DNA of 5,332 bases from an uncultured Oscillospiraceae bacterium (GTDB lineage Bacteria; Bacillota; Clostridia; Oscillospirales; Oscillospiraceae), in assembly GCA_959022875.1 (NCBI GenBank), contig CAUFAM010000109.1, positions 1-5,332 of the forward strand. The letters are read 5' to 3'. A program made the translations under genes and the position numbers. The number at the start of each line of letters is the position of its first letter. Within the stretch, counting starts at the first letter, position 1. The notes under the pieces were generated by a model, which ran no database searches, had not been told where the DNA came from, and worked only from the letters and a program-made list of their open reading frames with translations. Of the stretch, positions 1 to 5,072 are shown one piece after another.

Positions 1-335
1 TCGAGGGCGGCATCAAGCTGGCTGAGGAGCTGGCTGAGGTCCTGGGCGGCGTTGTAGGCGCCTCCCGTGCCGTTGTGGACTCCGGCTGGATGTCCGCCGA
101 CCACCAGGTCGGTCAGACCGGCAAGACCGTGCACCCCAAGATCTATGTGGCTCTGGGTATCTCCGGCGCCATCCAGCACAAGGCTGGTATGCAGGATTCC
201 GAGTGCATCATTGCCGTGAACAAGAATGAGAACGCCCCCATCTTTGAGATCGCCGACTACGGCATCTGCGGCGACCTGTTCAAGGTTGCCCCCATGCTCA
301 TCGAGGCTATCAAGGCTGCCAAGGCTGCCAAGTAA
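1..335 (+). CDS. etfA: Electron transfer flavoprotein alpha subunit, C-terminal part (5' end outside window)
   Basis: The reading frame is open from base 3 to the TAA at 333-335, giving the last 110 residues of a protein that is normally about 320-400 residues long. EtfA pairs with EtfB in the cytoplasm and carries electrons between flavin dehydrogenases and their partners; in butyrate-forming Clostridia it usually works with butyryl-CoA dehydrogenase. The visible part is the FAD-binding domain. In residues counted from the window edge, it shows GASRAVVD (19-26, with the conserved FAD-contacting Arg22), QVGQTGKTV (35-43), GISGAIQH (52-59), the NKN turn (73-75) and DYGICGDLF (85-93). These are hallmark EtfA motifs, so the family call is secure. 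Codon use is strongly biased (nearly all AAG, GAG and ATC), which suggests high expression. The upstream neighbours (probably etfB and an acyl-CoA dehydrogenase) are not visible. The gene ends in a Lys/Ala-rich tail. Confidence 0.96.
   Translation, partial: EGGIKLAEELAEVLGGVVGASRAVVDSGWMSADHQVGQTGKTVHPKIYVALGISGAIQHKAGMQDSECIIAVNKNENAPIFEIADYGICGDLFKVAPMLIEAIKAAKAAK
312..332 (+). repeat. Tandem 9-base repeat encoding the KAAKAAK tail of EtfA
   Basis: AAGGCTGCC occurs twice back to back (312-320 and 321-329), followed by one more AAG before the stop codon. It encodes the Lys-Ala-Ala repeats at the EtfA C-terminus. It is a minor coding repeat that could vary in copy number by slippage; no function is implied. 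Confidence 0.7.
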
Positions 336-356
336 GAAGGGCTTTTCAAGCATAGT

Positions 357-391
357 AAGCGCCCGTCCCAGTTGGGACGGGCGCTTTTTTT
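357..391 (+). terminator. Strong intrinsic terminator of the etfA operon
   Basis: A perfect GC-rich inverted repeat pairs 358-370 with 373-385 (left arm AGCGCCCGTCCCA), with a very tight loop around 371-372. In practice this is a 12-bp stem with an AGTT tetraloop. It is followed by seven T residues (385-391). It starts 22 bases after the etfA stop codon and should separate etfA transcription from the dpaAB genes downstream. Confidence 0.95.
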
Positions 392-419
392 GTTTGTCCG
401 CATACTCTTTTCTTTTTTC

Positions 420-446
420 ACCCCTGCCGCTTCCCGGCATAGGATA
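420..446 (+). promoter_or_regulatory. Predicted sigma-K (late mother-cell) promoter for dpaAB
   Basis: AC at 420-421, a 16-base spacer, then CATAGGATA at 438-446 match the sigma-K consensus (AC, 16-17 bases, CATAnnnTA) at every fixed position. In Bacillus subtilis the spoVF (dpaAB) operon is known to be transcribed by sigma-K, so motif, spacing and downstream gene agree. Transcription would begin near 453. No comparable sigma-A promoter is visible in this gap. The assignment rests on a short motif and is inferred, not demonstrated. Confidence 0.7.
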
Positions 447-451
447 AAGCA

Positions 452-479
452 GAAACCCGCCGCCCTGCCGGGCGGTTTC
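452..479 (+). other. Hairpin at the predicted 5' end of the dpaA mRNA
   Basis: GAAACC (452-457) pairs with GGTTTC (474-479). The stem can continue either with a single C bulge (459-461 with 471-473) or with a four-base bulge (GCCC 462-465 with GGGC 470-473). No T-run follows, so it is not a terminator. It ends one base before the GGAGGTG ribosome binding site and begins at about the predicted transcription start, which fits a 5' stabilising or translation-tuning stem-loop. Role inferred. Confidence 0.5.
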
Positions 480-486
480 GGAGGTG
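480..486 (+). promoter_or_regulatory. Ribosome binding site supporting the dpaA TTG start
   Basis: GGAGGTG at 480-486 lies 10 bases before the TTG at 497. The spacing is slightly long but workable. No in-frame ATG or GTG lies nearby, so this site decides the start. It abuts the 3' arm of the upstream hairpin, so folding could influence access. Confidence 0.75.
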
Positions 487-496
487 TACATTTTCC

Positions 497-1369
497 TTGA
501 AACACGAACTCAACATCTGGGTGGTGGGCGGTGACCAGCGCCAAGCCAGGCTGGCCCAGCTGCTCAGTCAGGACGGCCACACCGTCTATACCTATGCCCT
601 GGACCAGGTTCAGGACCTGTCCGGCCCCATTCCCCAGTCCAATTCTCTTTCCATCCCTCTGGCCGATTGTGTGATCCTCCCCCTCCCCGTATCCCAGGGG
701 GAAGGACTTCTCAATGCTCCCCTCTCCGCCGCCGACCATCCCCTGGAAGACATATTCTCCCGGCTGTCCCCAAATCAGTTTCTCTGCGGCGGCCGGGTGG
801 ACCCTCAGGTCCAGGCTTTGGCCCAGGCCCGGGGACTCACCCTCCGGGACTACTTTGCCCGGGAGGAGCTGGCCGTAGCCAACGCGGTGCCCACCGCGGA
901 GGGAGCCCTCCAGGTGGCCATGGAACATCTCCCCATTACCATCCACGGCTCCAGGGTTCTGGTCATCGGCTTTGGCCGGGTGGGCCGCCTGACCGCCCAG
1001 CGTTTCCAGGCTCTGGGCGCCCGGGTATCCGTAGCCGCTCGAAAATATGACCAGCTTGCCTGGGCCCAGGCCATGGGAATGGGAAGCGAACACCTCGCCC
1101 AGCTGAAGGACGGCCTGTGCGGCTGTGACCTGGTCATCAACACCGTCCCTGCCTTAGTGCTGGGCCGAGAGGAACTGGAAGAAACCAAAGAAGACTGCCT
1201 CATTCTGGATCTGGCCTCCAAGCCCGGGGGTGTGGATCTGGGGGCTGCCGGAGAACTGGGGCGCACCGTCATCTGGTGTCTGTCCCTGCCCGGCAAGGTG
1301 GCCCCTGTCACGGCCGGAGCCGCCATTAAAACCACCATCTACAACATGCTCCACGAGCTGGAGTACTAA
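497..1369 (+). CDS. dpaA: Dipicolinate synthase subunit A (stage V sporulation protein FA)
   Basis: This 290-residue protein matches the usual length of DpaA/SpoVFA (about 297 in B. subtilis). With DpaB it converts the product of 4-hydroxy-tetrahydrodipicolinate synthase to dipicolinic acid in the mother cell; the acid is then loaded into the spore core with calcium and underlies heat resistance. Visible features are an N-terminal Rossmann-like start VVGGDQRQ (9-16), a second nucleotide-binding domain beginning at GSRVLVIGFGRVG (151-163), AARK (180-183, likely NADP phosphate contact), NTVP (215-218), DLASKPGGVD (238-247) and the signature LPGKVAPVTAG (264-274). The second half resembles D-isomer dehydrogenase and S-adenosylhomocysteine hydrolase NAD-binding domains, as is typical of this family. 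The start is TTG, chosen because of GGAGGTG upstream and because beta strand 1 follows at once. The gene is probably under a sigma-K promoter and is co-transcribed with dpaB. Unlike B. subtilis, no asd-dapG-dapA genes follow. Confidence 0.95.
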   Translation: MKHELNIWVVGGDQRQARLAQLLSQDGHTVYTYALDQVQDLSGPIPQSNSLSIPLADCVILPLPVSQGEGLLNAPLSAADHPLEDIFSRLSPNQFLCGGRVDPQVQALAQARGLTLRDYFAREELAVANAVPTAEGALQVAMEHLPITIHGSRVLVIGFGRVGRLTAQRFQALGARVSVAARKYDQLAWAQAMGMGSEHLAQLKDGLCGCDLVINTVPALVLGREELEETKEDCLILDLASKPGGVDLGAAGELGRTVIWCLSLPGKVAPVTAGAAIKTTIYNMLHELEY

Positions 1370-1387
1370 CAGAAAGGAAGCGTAACA

Positions 1388-1966
1388 TTGGAAGACAAAA
1401 CCATCGGATTCGCCCTGTGCGGATCCTTTTGCACCCATGCCCGGGCCATGGAAGCCCTGGAGCAGGTAAAGGCCCGGTTTGCCCGGGTGGTCCCCATCGT
1501 ATCCCAGTGTGTGGCCGACACAGACACCCGCTTCGGCGCTGCCCACGACCTCATGCGGGAGATGGAGCGTATCTGTGACCACCGGGTCATTTCCACCGTC
1601 AAGGCCGCCGAGCCCATCGGCCCTCAGAAGCTGCTGGACCTGCTCATCATCTGCCCCTGCACCGGCAACACCCTGGGCAAGCTGGCCGCCGGCATCACCG
1701 ACACCAGCGTCACCATGGCCGCCAAGGCTCACCTGCGCAACCAGCGTCCCCTGCTCATTGCCCCTTCCACCAACGACGGTCTGACCGGCTCCGCCCCCTC
1801 CATTGCTACCCTTCTGGGCCGCAAGTACATCTACTTTGTCCCCTTTGGCCAAGATGACCCGGAAAAAAAGCCCGCCTCCCTGGTGGCCGACTTCTCCCAG
1901 GTGGCCGACGCCGCCCGGGCCGCCCTCAAAGGCGAGCAGCTTCAACCCCTGCTGTTACGGCAGTAA
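1388..1966 (+). CDS. dpaB: Dipicolinate synthase subunit B (stage V sporulation protein FB)
   Basis: This 192-residue protein is close to the 200 residues of B. subtilis SpoVFB. It belongs to the flavoprotein fold shared with UbiX-type and phosphopantothenoylcysteine decarboxylase proteins and is the second subunit of dipicolinate synthase. Key motifs are GFALCGSFCT near the N-terminus (7-16, cofactor phosphate-loop position), CPCTGNTLGKLA (89-100) and IAPSTND (124-130), all characteristic of DpaB. The start is TTG at 1388, supported by AGAAAGGAAG at 1371-1380 with a 7-base spacer; the next in-frame ATG would delete the first motif. It lies 18 bases after dpaA and almost certainly shares its transcript. 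Its exact chemical contribution is not fixed by the sequence; whether it binds flavin in this complex is uncertain even for the family. Confidence 0.95.
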   Translation: MEDKTIGFALCGSFCTHARAMEALEQVKARFARVVPIVSQCVADTDTRFGAAHDLMREMERICDHRVISTVKAAEPIGPQKLLDLLIICPCTGNTLGKLAAGITDTSVTMAAKAHLRNQRPLLIAPSTNDGLTGSAPSIATLLGRKYIYFVPFGQDDPEKKPASLVADFSQVADAARAALKGEQLQPLLLRQ

Positions 1967-1990
1967 CGGACACTTCTCCCGGCAAACAGG

Positions 1991-2019
1991 TGGATTTTTT
2001 TCTGGAAAAATGCTATAAT
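1991..2019 (+). promoter_or_regulatory. Predicted sigma-A extended -10 promoter for the LysR-family gene
   Basis: A perfect TATAAT at 2014-2019 is preceded by TG at 2011-2012 (extended -10). A weak -35 candidate, TGGATT, lies at 1991-1996 with a 17-base spacer. Transcription would start near 2026, leaving a leader of about 40 bases. The spacer carries a T-run and an A-run (1995-2001 and 2006-2010) that may bend the DNA. This gives the regulator a vegetative promoter independent of dpaAB. Confidence 0.75.
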
Positions 2020-2066
2020 TTCCCCATGAAAACCATCTACGGTCACAGAAAAGAGGGGAACGGGCC

Positions 2067-2999
2067 ATGCAATACAACATCAGCCTCAAGCACCTGGAAT
2101 GTTTTATCAAGGTGGCCCAGCTGGGCTCCATCAACAAGGCCGCCCAGGCCCTGTTTATCTCTCAGCCCCACCTGGGAAAGATGATCCACGACCTGGAAAA
2201 CGAGTTTGGCTACCTGCTCTTTAACCGCAGCAACCAGGGTGTCACCCTCACCCCCGAGGGGGAGGAGTTTCTTACCCACGCCGTGCGGGTGATGGAGGAG
2301 ATGAGCTGTCTTCGCCGTGGCTCCTCTCCCCAGCCCGATCAGTCCCAGCACCTCTCCGTATCCATGACCCAGTTCTCCCACGTGATGGAGAGCTTTATCG
2401 AAGTCGTTCTCAAATACCGGGACCGCCCCGCCTTTTCCCACCGCCTCTTCGAAGGCAGCCCCGAGCAAGTCATCGACGACGTGTTTTCCGGCCGGGCCAC
2501 CGTGGGCATTTTCCACTTTGACAGCAAGCGCCGCCGGGAGCTGGAAAAGCTGCTGGGTGCCAAGGGAATGGCCTACCGTAGCCTGGCCTATGTTGAACCC
2601 CACATTGTCCTGTCCAAACACCACCCTCTGGTACTCCAACATAAGCCCATTACCCTCGCTGCCCTGGCCCCTTACGGCATGATCCGCTATCTGGGCCAGT
2701 ACGATGACCTGACCCACAGCCTCTTTGAAACCCAGCTGCCCGGCCTTCAGGAGGAGCACAGCAGCAAGGTCATCTACCTGTCCAACCGGGAGTCTCTCAT
2801 GCGCCTGATCTCCGTGAGCGACTTCTACACCATCGGCATCCACGACTTTGAGATGCAGGGGGCAGGTTATCAAGCCATGTCGGTTCCCATCAGCGGCAGT
2901 GACTTTATGTTTGAATTTGGCTATGTGACCATGGAGGGGGAGGCCCTGTCGGAGATCACACGGGAATTTCTGGACAATGTCAAAGCTCGTCTGAATTAA
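2067..2999 (+). CDS. LysR-family transcriptional regulator
   Basis: This 310-residue protein has the usual LysR length and layout. An N-terminal winged helix-turn-helix (about 6-65) contains LKHLECFIKVAQLGSINKAA, the recognition helix around ISQPHLGKMIHDLE (31-44), LLFNRS (50-55) and TPEGEEFL (62-69). A linker helix follows, and the C-terminal part (about 92-300) fits a periplasmic-binding-like effector domain, for example TVGIFHF and ALAPYGMIRY. The ATG start is set by GAGGGG at 2053-2058 with an 8-base spacer. The ligand cannot be read from the sequence. LysR proteins often regulate a divergent neighbour, but here both flanking genes run the same way; the glutaminase gene downstream is the nearest candidate target, by adjacency only. 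The gene has its own promoter and terminator, and no clear terminator separates it from dpaB. Confidence 0.93.
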   Translation: MQYNISLKHLECFIKVAQLGSINKAAQALFISQPHLGKMIHDLENEFGYLLFNRSNQGVTLTPEGEEFLTHAVRVMEEMSCLRRGSSPQPDQSQHLSVSMTQFSHVMESFIEVVLKYRDRPAFSHRLFEGSPEQVIDDVFSGRATVGIFHFDSKRRRELEKLLGAKGMAYRSLAYVEPHIVLSKHHPLVLQHKPITLAALAPYGMIRYLGQYDDLTHSLFETQLPGLQEEHSSKVIYLSNRESLMRLISVSDFYTIGIHDFEMQGAGYQAMSVPISGSDFMFEFGYVTMEGEALSEITREFLDNVKARLN

Positions 3000-3001
3000 C
3001 C

Positions 3002-3034
3002 AAACGGATAGCGTTTTTCGCTATCCGTTTTTTT
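3002..3034 (+). terminator. Intrinsic terminator after the LysR-family gene
   Basis: A perfect 12-bp stem pairs AAACGGATAGCG (3002-3013) with its complement at 3019-3030 around a TTTTT loop, and seven T residues occupy 3028-3034. It begins three bases after the stop codon at 2997-2999, so the regulator and the glutaminase are most likely separate transcripts. Confidence 0.93.
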
Positions 3035-3059
3035 AATAACCGTCAAAACTCTTTCGTAT

Positions 3060-3088
3060 TATACAACTGCGCCATTTTCTGCTATGCT
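3060..3088 (+). promoter_or_regulatory. Candidate sigma-A promoter for the glutaminase gene
   Basis: TATACA at 3060-3065 (4 of 6 to TTGACA), a 17-base spacer and TATGCT at 3083-3088 preceded by TG at 3080-3081 (T3080, G3081; extended -10) make a reasonable promoter. Transcription would start near 3095, giving a leader of about 34 bases with the ribosome binding site inside it. A small palindrome, GTATTATAC at 3056-3064, overlaps the -35 element. The match is imperfect. Confidence 0.45.
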
Positions 3089-3111
3089 CTGGATAAGGAT
3101 AACTTCTGCAC

Positions 3112-3120
3112 AAAGGAGGA
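3112..3120 (+). promoter_or_regulatory. Ribosome binding site that fixes the glutaminase start
   Basis: AAAGGAGGA at 3112-3120 lies 8 bases before the ATG at 3129. A longer frame could begin at an ATG at 3084, but that codon has no ribosome binding site and falls within the predicted -10 element, so 3129 is preferred. Confidence 0.9.
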
Positions 3121-3128
3121 CTTGTTCC

Positions 3129-4055
3129 ATGATCCATACCATCCTCTCCCAGGCCGTGGAGGCCGCCCGGCCTGCAACCGAATTGGGCCAGACCGCCACC
3201 TACATCCCTGAGCTGGGCAAGATGGACAAGCACCAGCTGGGAGCCTGCATCTTTACCAAAGGCGGAGGGCGCTACTGCGCCGGAGACACCAGCGTGCGCT
3301 TCAGCATCCAAAGTATCTCCAAGGTGATCAGCCTGGCTGTGGCACTGGAACTGTGCGGCTTTGACACGGTCTTTGAACGGGTGGGCATGGAGCCCTCCGG
3401 GGAAGCCTTCAACGCCATGGGAAAGCTGGAGGCAGTGGGCAGCACCCCCAGCAACCCCATGATCAACGCCGGCGCCATCGCCGTGGACAGCTACCTGGAA
3501 TCCAAAATTTCCTTTGAAGACATGCTTGCCTTCACCCGAAAGCTGTGCATGGACCCCGAAATTTTTCTGGACGAGAAGGTATACCACTCGGAGATGTCCC
3601 ATATCTCCCGGAACCGGGCCATCGCCTATCTGCTGGAAAACACCGGTGTCATCCGCAGTGATGTGGAGCGCACCCTGGACTTCTACGTGCGCATGTGCTC
3701 CCTGAGCGTCACAGCGGAGAGCCTGGCAGGACTTGGGCTGGTGCTGGCCGGGGACGGCGTATGCCCCGCCGCGGGAGAGCGCCTGCTCTCCCCGGAGACC
3801 GTCCGGGTGGTCAAGACCATTATGCTCACCTGCGGAATGTACGACGGTTCGGGCACCTTTGCCGTTCAAGTGGGCATCCCGTCCAAGAGCGGTGTGGGCG
3901 GCGGAATTCTGTCGGTAGTGGACGGTCACATGGGCATTGGTCTCTTTGGTCCCGCCCTGGACGGAAAGGGGAACAGTGTCGCCGGAATCCAGGTACTGCG
4001 CACCCTGTCCCGAGAGCTTCATCTGCACATGTTTGACCCGGCGAAATTCCACTAA
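3129..4055 (+). CDS. glsA: Glutaminase (serine-dependent beta-lactamase-like family)
   Basis: This 308-residue cytoplasmic enzyme hydrolyses L-glutamine to L-glutamate and ammonia. Its length matches bacterial glutaminases (about 308-310). All residues expected from the structurally known family are present: Tyr25 in YIPEL, the catalytic pair Ser62 and Lys65 in FSIQSISK, Asn113 in NPMINAGAIA, Glu155 and Asn162 in the ExxxxxxRNRAIAY segment, Tyr186 in DFYVRMCSL, Tyr238 in CGMYDGSG, and Val256 in SGVGGGI. It should therefore be active. It is a single-domain protein without the ankyrin or STAS extensions seen in some relatives. The start at 3129 is set by AAAGGAGGA and matches the family's N-terminus. 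It lies between two intrinsic terminators and is probably a single-gene transcript. A role in nitrogen supply or acid tolerance is possible but not shown here; the LysR gene upstream is a candidate regulator. Confidence 0.97.
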   Translation: MIHTILSQAVEAARPATELGQTATYIPELGKMDKHQLGACIFTKGGGRYCAGDTSVRFSIQSISKVISLAVALELCGFDTVFERVGMEPSGEAFNAMGKLEAVGSTPSNPMINAGAIAVDSYLESKISFEDMLAFTRKLCMDPEIFLDEKVYHSEMSHISRNRAIAYLLENTGVIRSDVERTLDFYVRMCSLSVTAESLAGLGLVLAGDGVCPAAGERLLSPETVRVVKTIMLTCGMYDGSGTFAVQVGIPSKSGVGGGILSVVDGHMGIGLFGPALDGKGNSVAGIQVLRTLSRELHLHMFDPAKFH

Positions 4056-4059
4056 GAGG

Positions 4060-4096
4060 AAAAAAAGCCTGTGCCAAATCGGCACAGGCTTTTTTT
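4060..4096. terminator. Bidirectional intrinsic terminator between glutaminase and transketolase genes
   Basis: The element is almost perfectly symmetrical: seven A residues (4060-4066), GCCTGTGCC (4067-4075), a five-base loop (4076-4080), GGCACAGGC (4081-4089) and seven T residues (4090-4096). Read on the + strand it ends the glutaminase transcript five bases after its stop; read on the - strand it ends the convergent transketolase transcript about 34 bases after its stop. The A- and T-runs swap roles on the two strands. Confidence 0.95.
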
Positions 4097-4129
4097 CGGA
4101 TTGGCCTCAGCCCTTCCGGGCAAGCACCA

Positions 4130-5071
4130 TTATTTACAAAAGTCCTTGGCAACCTCCACAATATGCTCCGCGCACAGGCCGAACTGCTTGAGCAGGGCGG
4201 CGGCGGGGCCGGAGTGGCCGAACTCGTCGTTAACGCCGATGCGGCGCACGGGGGTGGGGCACTTTTCGCTGAGAACGCCGCACACAGCCTCACCCAGGCC
4301 GCCCAGAATGGAGTGCTCCTCACAGGTGATGATCTTGCCGCACTCCTGGGCTGCCTTCAGCACCAGCTCCTCGTCCAGGGGCTTCACGGTGGCCATGTTG
4401 ATGACCCGGGCGGAGATCCCCGCCTCCTTCAGGGCCTTGCCGGCCTCCACTGCCTCGGCCACCAGCAGGCCGTTGGCGATAATGGCCACGTCGGTGCCCT
4501 CCTGGAGAACCTCGCCCTTGCCGATCTCAAACTTAAAGGTGGCCTCGTCGTGGAACACGGGAACGGCGGAGCGGCCAAAGCGCATATAGACCGGGCCCAC
4601 ATGCTCATAGGCAGCCTTCACCATAGCCTTGGCCTCCACATCGTCGGCGGGGGACATGACCACCATGCCGGGGATGGAGCGCATGAGGGCGTAGTCCTCA
4701 CAGCACTGGTGGGAAGCGCCGTCCTCGCCCACGGAAATGCCGCCGTGGGTGGCGCCGATCTTCACGTTCAGGTGGGGATAGCCGATGGAGTTGCGCACCT
4801 GCTCGAAGGCGCGGCCGGCGGCAAACATGGCAAAGCTGGAGGCAAAGGGAACCAGCCCCATGGTGGAGGCTCCGGCGGCTACCGCCATCATGTTACCCTC
4901 GGCAATGCCGCAGTTGAAGTGGCGCTCGGGATAGGCCTTCTTAAAGGTGCCCGTCTTGGTGGCTCCGGCCAGGTCGGCGTCAAAGACGATCAGGTCATCG
5001 TGCTCAGCGGCCAGCTCCTTCAGAGCGTTGCCGTAGCTCTCGCGGGTCGCGATCTTTTTCACATCTGCCAT
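4130..5071 (-). CDS. Transketolase, C-terminal subunit (pyrimidine-binding and C-terminal domains)
   Basis: This 313-residue protein is the second half of a transketolase split over two genes, a common arrangement in Clostridia and archaea. With its partner it moves two-carbon ketol units between sugar phosphates in the non-oxidative pentose phosphate pathway, using thiamine diphosphate. The pyrimidine-binding domain spans about 5-170 and includes FDADLAGATKT (30-40), NCGIAEGNMM with Glu58 as the conserved cofactor-activating glutamate, and GATHGGISVGEDGASHQ (106-122) with conserved His109 and His121. The remainder (about 185-313) is the transketolase C-terminal domain. The start is ATG at 5071, one base after the stop of the upstream subunit gene, with GGAGG (5085-5081) placed 9 bases before it. 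Codon use is strongly biased, suggesting high expression. A DXS or pyruvate dehydrogenase E1-beta identity is less likely given the partner gene and the motifs. Confidence 0.95.
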   Translation of the reverse strand: MADVKKIATRESYGNALKELAAEHDDLIVFDADLAGATKTGTFKKAYPERHFNCGIAEGNMMAVAAGASTMGLVPFASSFAMFAAGRAFEQVRNSIGYPHLNVKIGATHGGISVGEDGASHQCCEDYALMRSIPGMVVMSPADDVEAKAMVKAAYEHVGPVYMRFGRSAVPVFHDEATFKFEIGKGEVLQEGTDVAIIANGLLVAEAVEAGKALKEAGISARVINMATVKPLDEELVLKAAQECGKIITCEEHSILGGLGEAVCGVLSEKCPTPVRRIGVNDEFGHSGPAAALLKQFGLCAEHIVEVAKDFCK

Positions 5072-5072
5072 C

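Noticed and set aside
401..409. CATACTCTT as an alternative sigma-E or sigma-K -10 element
   Set aside because: It nearly fits a -10, but the matching -35 position falls in the GC-rich terminator stem or T-run with no suitable bases; the CATAGGATA at 438-446 has both elements correctly spaced.
257..1093. Open frame on the - strand spanning the etfA end, terminator and dpaA
   Set aside because: It crosses an intrinsic terminator and two well-supported genes, and its Gly-rich translation resembles no known family.
2026..2184. Short leader peptide beginning at the ATG at 2026, upstream of the LysR-family gene
   Set aside because: The ATG is at the predicted transcription start with no ribosome binding site, and the frame runs out of phase into the regulator gene with no conserved content.
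2043..2873. Open frame on the - strand opposite the LysR-family gene
   Set aside because: Shadow of the real gene; no ribosome binding site context or family resemblance.
3084..3128. N-terminal extension of the glutaminase from an ATG at 3084
   Set aside because: No ribosome binding site precedes it, it overlaps the predicted -10 element, and AAAGGAGGA with ideal spacing points to the ATG at 3129.
3033..4085. Open frame of 350 codons on the - strand opposite the glutaminase gene
   Set aside because: It is antisense to a gene with all catalytic residues in place, it runs through the bidirectional terminator, and it has no domain signature.
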